NCBI RefSeq assembly: GCF_031127835.1
Contig: NZ_JARXHX010000001.1
Span: 186,001 to 250,000 of the forward strand
DNA length: 64,000 bases
Source of the DNA: Pelagicoccus sp. SDUM812002
Lineage (GTDB): Bacteria > Verrucomicrobiota > Verrucomicrobiia > Opitutales > Opitutaceae
Reading direction: 5' to 3'
In this document: piece after piece, positions 21,572 to 30,199 of the stretch
Numbering within the stretch: the first letter of the stretch is position 1
Layout of the letters: every line of letters begins with the position of its first letter
Notes under the pieces: model-generated
What the model was told of the DNA's origin: nothing
The model's database searches: none
What the model saw: only the letters and a program-made list of their open reading frames with translations
Translations under genes and position numbers: made by a program

Positions 21572-21617
21572 GCGCGCGCGGCCGCCGCGTAGCGTAACTT
21601 GCCGCCCGAGCTGCAGA

Positions 21618-22622
21618 TCATTTCTGGTTGAGCGCCGCCGCCGCTCGTTCGAGCGACTCTGGCTCTTGTCCTGAGCCAGCGACACGCCCAGATTGCTTTT
21701 CGGTTTCGCCCTGTTCCGGAGCAGGTAGAAACTCGTTAAAGAGCCCATTCGCACCCGTCGCCAGCCCCGGCATCAACTGGTCTCCCATCGCGGCCACCCA
21801 CCAACGCCAAGGCACGATCGTCTCCGGTTTCCCACTACGGCAAGCGGAAAGGATCTTCCGCGCGGCTGAAGAGGCTTTGGCGCTGATCCCCGGCGCTCCG
21901 GATAACGCTGCGAACCACTCGAACTCCTCTGACTGTCGCCCGCGGAAACCTGCCGCTCCGTGGGAGCCGGTTCGCATCAACCCCGGACAAGCAACAGTCA
22001 CTCTGATGTTCTCCTGTCGCAGCTCCGCAGCAAGGGCTCGCGAAAACCCCACAAGAGCGTGCTTGCTCGCCGAATACGCGGACATGTGAGGCACGCCCAC
22101 CTTGCCGCCGATCGAGCTGATATTCAGAATTCTTCCCTCTCCTTGGCGACGCATCATTGGCAGTACTGCTCGAATACAGGAAATCGGACCGTAGAGGTGC
22201 GTATCAATCGCCTCCTCGAAGTCGCTACGCTTATGGTTGTCGAACGGAGCGCAGAGTATAGTGCCGGCATTATTGATCAAAACGTCGACGCGGCCAAAAG
22301 CACTCTCGATCTCATCAAACGCGACTTCGACCGAGGCGGAATTGGTGACGTCGCACTCGATGGTGAGAACAGACGCACTCTCCGTCAGGCGCTCGAGATC
22401 CTCCCGTGCCGATCGCAGGCTTTCTCCGGAACGGCCGAGCAGCACGACGCTCGCCCCTTCTCCGGCCAGCTGCCTTGCCATCTCCAAGCCTAAGCCCCGA
22501 GACCCGCCCACGATCGCTATCACCCGCCCTTCGAACCGGTAACGGCTACCGTTTCGTTTTAGCATCCAGTAGGCGAGGCCAGTCCCTGCTGCTGCGAGCA
22601 GTAAATTTGTTGATAGCTTCAT
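21618..22622 (-). CDS. Membrane-anchored SDR oxidoreductase
   Basis: About 334 residues from the ATG at 22622; a TTG six codons earlier is possible. A short N-terminal hydrophobic segment (LLLAAAGTGLAYWML) would anchor it in the inner membrane. The classical SDR fold follows: VGGSRGLG cofactor motif near residue 40, NNAG, catalytic Ser and YSASK. After about residue 260 there is an extension with tryptophan-rich PWRWWVAAMGDQLMPG and a disordered Glu/Gln-rich tail. This architecture matches DltE/YqjQ-like SDRs with C-terminal extensions. The SDR at 47.9 kb has a similar C-terminal extension. Substrate unknown. Confidence 0.87.
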   Translation of the reverse strand: MKLSTNLLLAAAGTGLAYWMLKRNGSRYRFEGRVIAIVGGSRGLGLEMARQLAGEGASVVLLGRSGESLRSAREDLERLTESASVLTIECDVTNSASVEVAFDEIESAFGRVDVLINNAGTILCAPFDNHKRSDFEEAIDTHLYGPISCIRAVLPMMRRQGEGRILNISSIGGKVGVPHMSAYSASKHALVGFSRALAAELRQENIRVTVACPGLMRTGSHGAAGFRGRQSEEFEWFAALSGAPGISAKASSAARKILSACRSGKPETIVPWRWWVAAMGDQLMPGLATGANGLFNEFLPAPEQGETEKQSGRVAGSGQEPESLERAAAALNQK

Positions 22623-22734
22623 AGGGCAACTCGTTTGCAATTGCCGTGCCGATTAAATCGACGGCGGACAGGACATCCTCCATTGCCCCCACAAGGAAGC
22701 CTCCTATTTTGCTAAGCGTAGCTTATGGTATCGT

Positions 22735-23238
22735 TTAACGAGCTGGGATCCTATCAAGGAGCTCCTCGCGCGCTATGCGAGAGAGGGACTCGTGCATCGC
22801 CTCATCCTCACGGCGAGACGCCTTCAGTAGCTCCACCGTATCCAGATAATCAAGACATTCAGCTAACTCCGTGGTAGCACGGTAAGCTGCGAGTTCATAA
22901 AGCTCGATGCGGCGGGTGTGAGCAATGATCAGATAGTCGCGCGCCGCAGGTAGACTCACTTCCGCCACATGGTCTTGACCCCCGTCGATCAGCCCTTGCA
23001 TCGCTTTAGACGCATCCCCGCCCAAGTCCCAACCACGGCCGTTCCCGATCCGTTCAAGCCGCTCCCTATGCCGATGGGTTTCGTAAACGTGCTTCTCGAA
23101 GCACCGAGAAAGAGACGAATTTGTCGCTAACGACGCCAATTTCGGGAGAGCGGATTCTAGTTGGCATTCGACGCTGTAGGCGTCCCGGAGTTGGTCCCGT
23201 AGAGCGCTTTCTAAACTTTCGACTTTCCGGTCGGTCAT
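22735..23238 (-). CDS. DUF892 (YciE/YciF-like) ferritin-like protein
   Basis: A 167-residue four-helix protein of the DUF892 family. Typical features: N-terminal ESALRDQLRDAYSVECQLESALPKLA; Glu/His-rich helices with the YETHRHRERLERI stretch; then the DYLIIAHTRRIELYELAAYRATTELAE helix; and EDEAMHESLSRIA near the end. Family members have a rubrerythrin/ferritin-like fold and are general stress proteins. The diiron ligands seen in some members are only partly kept: the usual E-x6-Y and E-x2-H spacings are recognisable but altered. A second, more canonical DUF892 gene is at 50.9 kb. Confidence 0.83.
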   Translation of the reverse strand: MTDRKVESLESALRDQLRDAYSVECQLESALPKLASLATNSSLSRCFEKHVYETHRHRERLERIGNGRGWDLGGDASKAMQGLIDGGQDHVAEVSLPAARDYLIIAHTRRIELYELAAYRATTELAECLDYLDTVELLKASRREDEAMHESLSRIAREELLDRIPAR

Positions 23239-23441
23239 TTCGTCAAAGGTGCTATTTAGCTTCCAAGAACCTAGGAGTCCAATGTTTCGATTGCTTCAGG
23301 GTTAGTTCGTCTGCCTTCAAGCAAATCACAGAATAGGTGTGTCGCTCGCCGGTCATCGCCAATGGGTGCTGGAGGAAGGCTCCAGTTGTCAGAATCCTCT
23401 CCGTCACGGTTCACCAGAACGTGATCGAAGTTGTGGGCCGA

Positions 23442-24014
23442 TCAAAGCTCTTCAAGAGCGTTGCCTGCCCGTCGCTCAATGTCTTCTAAATCCGGCAACG
23501 CGAGGTCGACCTTCTTTTTTCTCTGTCGCCGAATCAACTTCTGCCGCATGAGGTCCGTCACCACTTTCTCGAGCGCGGTTCCGCTATCCTTGATTTCTTC
23601 GATCTCGTCATTGCTTAGTGGAGACAGAAAAATGGAGACGGACTGGTGAGTCTTGAGGCGTCGGTCGTGCATCAACGCTTGTGCCACAAACGTGTTAACC
23701 TCAAAGAACGCGTTACCCACTTCAAATAGCTCCTGCGTTTCCTCTACATCAACGGCTTGCAGGTTGCCTCGAACGTCGAAGGTGAGGTAGCGATCGTTCT
23801 CGCCCAATTCCTCGATTTCGTGTTTGCTGCGAAAGTGGTAGTCCCGCCCGTCCTTCTCCCCCGGACGCGGCGACCTGAAGTTATACAGGACCAATGGCGC
23901 CAACGACTTCGCCAGCTGGGGACGGTACTGCTTGATAGCGCTCGCTAGTGGGCTCTTTCCAGCACAGGAGGGGCCCGTCAATATGACTAATCTCGAATCT
24001 GATTTGTCTGTCAT
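23442..24014 (-). CDS. Guanylate-kinase-like P-loop protein
   Basis: A 190-residue protein with the guanylate kinase layout: P-loop GPSCAGKS at residues 13-20 and the family's Arg-rich NFRSPRPGEKDGRDYHF at about 44-60. Next comes the place where true guanylate kinases have the GMP-binding EWxxxxGxxYGT. Here it reads LTFDVRGNLQAVDVEE, so the Tyr-Gly-Thr and the Glu are gone. The rest (FLSPLSNDEIEEI, then a Lys/Arg-rich lid-like region) is weakly similar. It may phosphorylate another nucleotide or small molecule, or act without GMP binding. It is divergent from the neighbouring lipoprotein/CDF pair and probably not the cell's essential guanylate kinase. Confidence 0.75.
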   Translation of the reverse strand: MTDKSDSRLVILTGPSCAGKSPLASAIKQYRPQLAKSLAPLVLYNFRSPRPGEKDGRDYHFRSKHEIEELGENDRYLTFDVRGNLQAVDVEETQELFEVGNAFFEVNTFVAQALMHDRRLKTHQSVSIFLSPLSNDEIEEIKDSGTALEKVVTDLMRQKLIRRQRKKKVDLALPDLEDIERRAGNALEEL

Positions 24015-24088
24015 CGTTTATCGCATCCACTGTTGCATTCCCCGTTCCAACGAGCGAGCAGTGGCGCTACTTATGCAAGCGGGGCCCT

Positions 24089-24568
24089 ATGGTTTTTCTA
24101 CGACAGGTATCAGTGCTCGCGGCAGCTAGCGTTCTCTTGTTCGGCTGCGGAGACTATCCCAGAGACGCAAGGGACTCACTCAAAGACGCGGCGGACCTCG
24201 GGAAGTTGAAAGCTGGGTACACGCTGCATTCCCCTTGGGTTTCTGAAGGCAACGCCGGTTCCAGTCCAACCGGCCATGAAGCCCGCCTGATAAACGAATT
24301 TGCAGGTGCACTCGACCTGAACGTGGAGTGGATCTCAGGGTCGGAATCACAGCTCCTTGAATGGCTGGAAAAAGGCGAGATCGACCTCGCCATTGGCGGC
24401 TTCCCTAAAGACCTCGCTTGGAAAAGTCACGCTGCCCTGACCTTTCCTTATTTCTCTTCCACGAGCAGAGAAGTCCCTCGTGTCATCGCCGTTCCTGCTG
24501 GGGAAAACCAGTTGTTAACTACTCTCGAACGCTACCTCTTGGAGGTAACCGAAGCGACGAATCGCTAA
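24089..24568 (+). CDS. Short lipoprotein with type 3 solute-binding domain
   Basis: A 159-residue secreted protein. The N-terminus has a signal segment ending in the lipobox LFGC (C ~20), so it should be a periplasmic lipoprotein. The core (KLKAGYTLHSPWV, GHEARLINEFAGALDLNVEWI, LEWLEKGEIDLAIGGFPKD) is the first lobe of a family 3 amino-acid-type binding protein. The second lobe is almost absent, with only a short VIAVPAGENQLLTTLERYLLE tail. At 159 residues it is much shorter than the usual 230 or more. The stop is eight bases before the CDF-like gene, so both are probably cotranscribed. It may deliver or sense a ligand for that transporter; this is inferred from position. Confidence 0.72.
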   Translation: MVFLRQVSVLAAASVLLFGCGDYPRDARDSLKDAADLGKLKAGYTLHSPWVSEGNAGSSPTGHEARLINEFAGALDLNVEWISGSESQLLEWLEKGEIDLAIGGFPKDLAWKSHAALTFPYFSSTSREVPRVIAVPAGENQLLTTLERYLLEVTEATNR

Positions 24569-24576
24569 TTCCACCC

Positions 24577-25530
24577 ATGAACAAACGCGAGCCAAAGCAG
24601 ATACCTGATGATAAGCTCCCGCTGTTCGAGAGGGCGAACAAGCTAGAGCGTTGGAGCATCACATGGATGTCAACGATCGTGCTGACAACCGGACTTGCCC
24701 TCAGTTCATCGCATGCGATGAAGGCTGCTTGGCTGGAGGATATACTCGGTCTCGTCCCGCCAATGGTTTATCTGATAGCGTCCCGGATAGCACCAAAGCC
24801 GTCCGACGAAGAGCACCCCTACGGGCACGGGCGTTCCATGTCGCTCGCTTTTCTCGCTGCCTCCGCAGCGATACTCGTCCTCGGACTGTACCTTGCCTTC
24901 GAATCCCTTTCCTCTCTAGTCTCTGTAGATCGTCCGTCGCTGGGGTTGTACAGCTTGGCCGGTCACACATGGCCTATCTGGTCGGGCTGGATCATGATCG
25001 CCGCCCTCGTTTACAGCATGGTACCGCCCATTATATTGGGTCGGCTAAAGCTGGAGGTCGCTACCAAAATCCACAGTAAGACCCTTTACGCGGACGCTGT
25101 CATGAACAAGGACGACTGGTTGACTGCGGGTGCCGCGGTGGTTGGCATCATCCTCGTCGGGTTTGGACTCTGGTGGGCTGACGCCGCTGCTTCGCTCGTG
25201 ATTTCCTGCAACATTCTGCGAGACGGTTATCTCAATATCATGCGGGCCGCTCGCGATCTTATGGATCAACGACCAACCGATCTACAGGAGGGAGAGGCCT
25301 TGGGACTGGAAAAACGGGTGGAACGCGAGCTCGAATCGCACCCGGCAGTCCAGCGGGCGCGTGTGCGACTGCGGGAGGAAGGCTCGCTATTTTCAGGCGA
25401 AGCCTTCCTGCGACTCGAAGGTGATTCAGTCGCGTCCAAGGAACTTTTTACTAACCTTTCGAACGCTGCCAAAAGCATCGACTGGCGAATCTGCGAGATA
25501 ATCGTAGCTTTCGACGACTCGGCCGATTGA
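24577..25530 (+). CDS. Cation diffusion facilitator-like transporter with altered metal site
   Basis: The ATG at 24577 is taken, eight bases after the upstream stop. The 317-residue protein has the CDF plan: six hydrophobic segments (about 25-215) with the family phrase EEHPYGHGRSMSLAF after segment 2, then a cytoplasmic C-terminal domain of 80-90 residues. In usual CDF zinc/iron exporters, segments 2 and 5 carry HxxxD or DxxxD metal pairs. Here segment 2 reads LEDILGLVPPM and segment 5 reads DAVMNKDDWLTAGA, so the segment-2 histidine/aspartate pair is missing and the segment-5 histidine is Met/Asn. Transport of a different ion, or loss of transport, is possible. It is paired with the short binding lipoprotein. 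Confidence 0.8.
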   Translation: MNKREPKQIPDDKLPLFERANKLERWSITWMSTIVLTTGLALSSSHAMKAAWLEDILGLVPPMVYLIASRIAPKPSDEEHPYGHGRSMSLAFLAASAAILVLGLYLAFESLSSLVSVDRPSLGLYSLAGHTWPIWSGWIMIAALVYSMVPPIILGRLKLEVATKIHSKTLYADAVMNKDDWLTAGAAVVGIILVGFGLWWADAAASLVISCNILRDGYLNIMRAARDLMDQRPTDLQEGEALGLEKRVERELESHPAVQRARVRLREEGSLFSGEAFLRLEGDSVASKELFTNLSNAAKSIDWRICEIIVAFDDSAD

Positions 25531-25805
25531 GTCGCCAACAGTCGAGCAAGCGAACTATGTATCCAGTATACAACTTCACTCTAAACCGACTTAGCAGCTT
25601 ATGCAAAGCGAGAGGCAATTAGCCACCCGACTATGGCCGATTGCACCGTTCGCCGCCGAACCCGCGGATCGCCTCCTGACTCCTTCGCGGAGGAAGGCTT
25701 AAATGCGGTCCGTAGTTTCCTCCGGCCCGACTGGCTACGATTCAGGCATAGCACCTGCAAAGGTCGAAACGCTATTATGAACCAAAGTCAGAAAGGAACA
25801 AAAAG

Positions 25806-27008
25806 ATGATTAAACTACACGCCTGCCTAGGCATGGCGATCCTGCTAGCCCAGGCAAACTCCGCGGCCGACAAGAAATTCGCAAAGCCGCCCGAACAACC
25901 GGTGAACACCCGCATCGAAGGCCATATATTCATTCCCCACAGCGTCGAGCCAACCGAACAGCGACTCTCGAAACTCTCCCTTCCCGAGGGATTTAAGATT
26001 CGGCCCTTTGCTAAAGATTTGGGCGAGCCGCGTATGTTGGCGGTTGCAGACAACGGCGACGTGTATGTCACACGTCGCGCACCTAATGAGGATGTCTTAC
26101 TCCTCCGCGACGCCGATGGTGACGGTACCGTCGACCAGCAAGTGACCGCAACGGAGTTGAAGCAGGTACACGACATCGCGATCAAAGAGGATCTAGTATA
26201 TTTGGTAGCCGTTAACAAACTGTACGAAGGCGAGATTCAAGAGGACGGTACCTTTGGCGAGCTAAGTGTAGTATTGTCCGACCTTCCTGACGGTGGGCAA
26301 CATCCTAACCGCACCATAAAATTCGGCCCCGACGACTATCTCTACTTGACCGTCGGCAGCACCTGCAACGCCTGCGATGAAACGAACGATGAAAACGCTA
26401 CGATCCTTAAGGTAGACCTTGAGGCGAAGAGTCGGGAAATTTTCGCCAGCGGTTTACGCAACACTATCGGTTTCGACTGGCACCCGGAGACGGGCAACCT
26501 GTACGGGGTGGACCACGGAATCGATTGGCTGGGAGACGACGATCAGCTGGAAGAACTGAACCTTATCGAGGACGGAGCGAAATACGGCTGGCCTTACGTG
26601 TTCGGCAAGAGCGAACACAATCCCGCCGACGAGCCACCAGCGGGAACAAGCCGAAAACAGTGGGCAAAGGAATCCCACGAACCGGTCTTGCTTCATGAGG
26701 CGCACGCCGCTCCCATGGACCTGCATTTCTACACAGGCGATGCCTTTCCAGAAGACTATCGTAACGATGCATTCGTGGCGTTTCACGGCTCTTGGAACAG
26801 GTCCGAACCAAGTGGCTATAACCTCGCACGAGTGGTCTTCGAAGACGACCAGCCTCTCCGTTTCGAAACATTTGTCGGCGACTTCTTGGAGGATGGAGGT
26901 AAAGCACAGTTTGGACGCCCTTGCGGCCTAGCACAGACACCGACCGGAGACCTGCTCTTGAGCGATGACAAGCACGGCGTTATCTATATCATTTCGTACG
27001 AAGGCTAA
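25806..27008 (+). CDS. Secreted sorbosone/glucose dehydrogenase-type beta-propeller
   Basis: A 400-residue protein with a cleavable signal peptide (MIKLHACLGMAILLAQANSA). The rest is the six-bladed propeller of the PQQ-dependent soluble aldose sugar dehydrogenase/sorbosone dehydrogenase family. Typical segments are LPEGFKIRPFAKDLGEPRMLAV, HPNRTIKFGPDDYLYLTVGS, GLRNTIGFDWHPETGNLYG, LNLIEDGAKYGWPY, FVAFHGSWNRSEPSGY and the closing LLLSDDKHGVIYII. The catalytic-type His, Arg and Trp positions in these motifs look kept. A CxxC (TCNACDE) lies in blade 3. It would oxidise a sugar or sugar alcohol in the periplasm and needs PQQ; no PQQ genes are nearby. It converges on the glycan operon. Confidence 0.85.
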   Translation: MIKLHACLGMAILLAQANSAADKKFAKPPEQPVNTRIEGHIFIPHSVEPTEQRLSKLSLPEGFKIRPFAKDLGEPRMLAVADNGDVYVTRRAPNEDVLLLRDADGDGTVDQQVTATELKQVHDIAIKEDLVYLVAVNKLYEGEIQEDGTFGELSVVLSDLPDGGQHPNRTIKFGPDDYLYLTVGSTCNACDETNDENATILKVDLEAKSREIFASGLRNTIGFDWHPETGNLYGVDHGIDWLGDDDQLEELNLIEDGAKYGWPYVFGKSEHNPADEPPAGTSRKQWAKESHEPVLLHEAHAAPMDLHFYTGDAFPEDYRNDAFVAFHGSWNRSEPSGYNLARVVFEDDQPLRFETFVGDFLEDGGKAQFGRPCGLAQTPTGDLLLSDDKHGVIYIISYEG

Positions 27009-27138
27009 TTATATATCGGCTGCGTTGTAGAACAATCGCTGGCGACTATTCACCTAACGAAGCCGCATTTCCGCAGGACACGGCTTTACCATAAACCCAA
27101 CCGTTTCGAGTTTACGCCTGGAAACCTGAAAACAACCC

Positions 27139-27939
27139 TCAGCCCCGAAACGCGTTAAGGGCCGCCGCCCGCTCCTGCGCTGCCAACGCTTGCTCTTCCG
27201 TCTGGTTCGATCCCTTTGTGGGCTCGCAAATGAAGGACTCCTCATCCGGGCGAGAAAGGATGTCCATTCCCGTAGTCCGCAGTAGTCCTTCCAGCGCGCG
27301 CGGACTCGGAGCCCACCAGTTCGTAGGATCGCCAGCAAAGCGTTTCTCGATAAAAGACATCGACGGCCAAGTCGGCGAGCAAAGGTCGGATCGCTCTTCG
27401 TAGCCGAGGTTGTCTGGCAGGTCGACCTCTTGCTCCAAAGCGGGACGGGTGAGGCTTTGGAACACGAGTCGCTTTTTAGTCTTCGCGGCCAAGAGATCGA
27501 GGGCCAGCGTCGGATAGCGTAAATGATAGAAGACGCCCATAAACCAAACGAGATCATAGCATTCCGGCTCGACGCAAAGCTCGTAGACCGTCTTGCGTTC
27601 AAACGAGACATCGAGCCCGAGTTTCTCCGCAGCCCAGCGCCCCTGCTTCAAGTAACGATCATCTATGTCTACTGCTCGGACCTGCGCACCCCTTCGTGCA
27701 AGCTCGAAACTATAGAAGCCCGCGTTGCAACCGACGTCTAACACGCTCCAACCGTCCAACGATTCTGGCAAGTGTCCGACTATCTGCTCCCACTTGAATC
27801 GAGGAAAATCTCCCAGAGGGTGATCCGGAGCTGTTTGCCCTTCTGGTAGATGAAGATTGTGAAACCACGGATCGAACGCTTGAACTTCCTGTTCAAATCT
27901 CGAACTCGCTTCGTTCCGACGCGTCTGTAACGTATCCAT
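27139..27939 (-). CDS. SAM-dependent methyltransferase, TIGR04290 (Rta_06860) type
   Basis: A 266-residue class I methyltransferase. The N-terminus carries the family signature FHNLHLPEGQTAPDHPLGDF followed by PRFKWEQI. The SAM motif is VLDVGCNAGFYSFELA at about residues 67-82, with the acidic VDIDDRYL loop after it. The middle WFMGVFYHLRYPTLALD is also typical. The family is known mostly from clusters with glycosyltransferases, and its acceptor is unknown. It is the last gene of the nine-gene operon, four bases after the third CgeB-like gene. Methylation of the finished or growing glycan is the natural guess. Start ATG at 27939. Confidence 0.85.
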   Translation of the reverse strand: MDTLQTRRNEASSRFEQEVQAFDPWFHNLHLPEGQTAPDHPLGDFPRFKWEQIVGHLPESLDGWSVLDVGCNAGFYSFELARRGAQVRAVDIDDRYLKQGRWAAEKLGLDVSFERKTVYELCVEPECYDLVWFMGVFYHLRYPTLALDLLAAKTKKRLVFQSLTRPALEQEVDLPDNLGYEERSDLCSPTWPSMSFIEKRFAGDPTNWWAPSPRALEGLLRTTGMDILSRPDEESFICEPTKGSNQTEEQALAAQERAAALNAFRG

Positions 27940-27943
27940 ATAT

Positions 27944-29038
27944 TTATCCTTTCACCGCGTTACTCGCAGCCAAATTTTCCAACTGCTCAGCCCTTTTTTC
28001 GGGAGCGTGTTCCGCTAAGAAACGTTTTCTGGCTCGCTCCCCGAGCTCCACCCTATCCGCCTCACTGAATTCCTGCAGGTACTCGATCACTTGGTCCGAG
28101 GAATCCGCCAACAGAATTTCTCGGCCAGGCTCGAAGTAGTCGCCAATGCCCTCCCACCGGTCGCTAATGACGGGGACTCCGCAAGCAGCGGCCTCGAACA
28201 AGCGCACGCTTGGGGAATGTCCGAGCTCAACCATGTCCGCACGCGTCACATTGAGCGTAAATCGCTGCGAATTATAGAACTCCCGATGGAGGTGCGGCGG
28301 CAAATGATCAGATCGTTCCACATTCTCTGGCCATTGAATGTCAGCCGGATACTGCGGGCCTACTACTTGGAACCGCTCACTAGGAAGCCTTCTCGCAGGT
28401 TCGATGAGCAATCGCTCCAGCGGAGGCTGCCGATCTCTTGAGTACGTTCCGAGATAACCCAGCGACAGGTGCTTCTCTTTAGGTTCCGGATAATACAGGT
28501 CCGGATCAGCCGAACAATGGAAAGCAACCGCATTTTGAGCTCCAAATTTTTCTTGAAGACGCTCTAGTGCGATTCCACCTGAAAACGATAGATACGCATC
28601 AAACCGCGGTACCAACTCGGGGGAGAGATATTCGCATGAGCCGCCCTCTAATGCTTTCAGAGTAACGGGGGTATCGATGTCGTAATAAAAAAGCGACTTC
28701 CAGCTGGCGAATGATTTTGTCAGCCAATCACCGATGGCTATTCCGTCGTGTACGTAGCTTCCGAGGATCATCACCTCGGTTTCCTTGCTTCTACCTGCGA
28801 CTCGCTGCTTTAGTTCTTCCGTGTCAGAATAAAGGACAAGCTCGGCGAACTTCGGGTCCGGCATGTCCCGGTTCGTGCGATACCAAGGTGCGTCGTATTC
28901 AAAAAACACGCACTTGTTTCCGCGTTGGGATAACGCTTTCAATAATGATCGAAACGTAGTGGCATGACCATTACCCCAAGAGGATGAAAGCGATAGCCCG
29001 ATAAAAAAGAAGGTGGTTGGGTCAGACGACGAGCTCAT
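27944..29038 (-). CDS. CgeB-like glycosyltransferase (third of three)
   Basis: A 364-residue GT-B fold glycosyltransferase of the CgeB (spore maturation) type. The N-terminal half opens with FFFIGLSLSSSWGNGHATTFRS, the small-domain loop that also marks the two upstream copies. The C-terminal donor half carries GHSPSVRLFEAAACGVPVI then DRWEGIGDYFEPGREIL, where the acidic residues correspond to the EX7E region of GT4 enzymes. It differs greatly from the two neighbours, so the three are old paralogues rather than recent duplicates. Cytoplasmic, no signal peptide. Twelve bases separate it from the preceding gene. Donor and acceptor unknown. Confidence 0.85.
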   Translation of the reverse strand: MSSSSDPTTFFFIGLSLSSSWGNGHATTFRSLLKALSQRGNKCVFFEYDAPWYRTNRDMPDPKFAELVLYSDTEELKQRVAGRSKETEVMILGSYVHDGIAIGDWLTKSFASWKSLFYYDIDTPVTLKALEGGSCEYLSPELVPRFDAYLSFSGGIALERLQEKFGAQNAVAFHCSADPDLYYPEPKEKHLSLGYLGTYSRDRQPPLERLLIEPARRLPSERFQVVGPQYPADIQWPENVERSDHLPPHLHREFYNSQRFTLNVTRADMVELGHSPSVRLFEAAACGVPVISDRWEGIGDYFEPGREILLADSSDQVIEYLQEFSEADRVELGERARKRFLAEHAPEKRAEQLENLAASNAVKG

Positions 29039-29050
29039 TTAAAAATCCAT

Positions 29051-30199
29051 CTAGATTGAACGGTCCACAAGAAAGTCGAGCATTCGCTCGGCCTCCAAAG
29101 CCCGGTGCGCATAGGTGTGCTTCTCAAGCAGTTTTAGCCGCGCCCGCTCGCCCATGCGTACGGATTCGTCCCAGGTCAGGCTCTTCACAAATTCCGCGAC
29201 CTCATTTCCGTCACGTGCCACTAAGCACTCCTCGCCAGGGTTCAGAAACTCCTCGATGCCCTCCCAGGCATCAGTGATCAAACAGCCACCCGCTCCGACG
29301 GCTTCGAAGAAACGGGTGGGCGGCGAATAGCCGTTTTTGGCCATGCTCTCACGGCACACGTTCAGCACCGCTTTAGCCGTACGGTTGAAAGCGTTGTGGT
29401 CCTTGGTGTAAAGGTGGCCGATCTTCTTCACGTTCGGCAGTACAGGAGCGTTTTCCTGCCAACCGTTACCCGCCAGAAGGAACGAGTCGTCAGGGGCGTT
29501 GCGAGCCGCGCCGAAGAAAAATTCAAGAACCCGCTCCTCTCGGTCCGGCAGTCGATTGCCCGCGAACGCGAGCGAACTGCGGAATCGTTCTTCGGGTTCC
29601 ACCGCGAAGTGTGTCTCTGGATCGAGCGCATTGTAGATAGGAACGCACTTGCGCGCCCCCATCGCTTCGTAACGCTCGACTACCGGTGCACCGCCTCCGT
29701 AGGTGAAAACGCAATCATAGCACGGAAGGCACTGGTGAAAGGGATCGTCCGGATTCTCCTCCATCCGGGCCAATGTCGCCGGAGCGTCGACGTCCCAAAA
29801 AATGCGCGTTTGACCACGTCTCAATTTGAGAACGCGCGACTCTAAATACTCGTCGCGGACTCCCACGCCGCTCGCCTTGACGACCACATCCGCCAGGGAC
29901 GCCTCCTCCAAGCGCCTTTCCAATTCGCTGTTGTCATCCTCCACTGGATACACGTCGCTGCGGGCGTACGGCACCTCGTCCATGTCTCGATGATCCTGGC
30001 GTTCGAAGGCGTCCGGTTCGTAAAAGGTAATCCGATGCCCTCGGCGGTGGAGTTCTTTTATCATACCCCGGAAGTAGGTGGCCGCTCCGTTCCAGTAGGC
30101 CGACACTAAGCTCGAGCCAAAAAAAGCGATTGAATGGGTTCGCCGCTCGCCAGACAGCGGACGCTCTTGATGGTTAGATACTGTAGGTTGCATAGGCAT
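29051..30199 (-). CDS. CgeB-like glycosyltransferase (second of three)
   Basis: A 382-residue CgeB-type glycosyltransferase. Start ATG at 30199 shares one base with the upstream TAA stop (TAATG), so the two are translationally coupled. The N-terminal loop is IAFFGSSLVSAYWNGAATYF. The donor-site region is GYSPPTRFFEAVGAGGCLI then DAWEGIEEFLNPGEE. A short N-terminal tail of about 20 polar residues precedes the fold. It probably transfers a nucleotide-activated sugar to the glycan built by this operon. The specific linkage cannot be read from the sequence. Confidence 0.85.
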   Translation of the reverse strand: MPMQPTVSNHQERPLSGERRTHSIAFFGSSLVSAYWNGAATYFRGMIKELHRRGHRITFYEPDAFERQDHRDMDEVPYARSDVYPVEDDNSELERRLEEASLADVVVKASGVGVRDEYLESRVLKLRRGQTRIFWDVDAPATLARMEENPDDPFHQCLPCYDCVFTYGGGAPVVERYEAMGARKCVPIYNALDPETHFAVEPEERFRSSLAFAGNRLPDREERVLEFFFGAARNAPDDSFLLAGNGWQENAPVLPNVKKIGHLYTKDHNAFNRTAKAVLNVCRESMAKNGYSPPTRFFEAVGAGGCLITDAWEGIEEFLNPGEECLVARDGNEVAEFVKSLTWDESVRMGERARLKLLEKHTYAHRALEAERMLDFLVDRSI

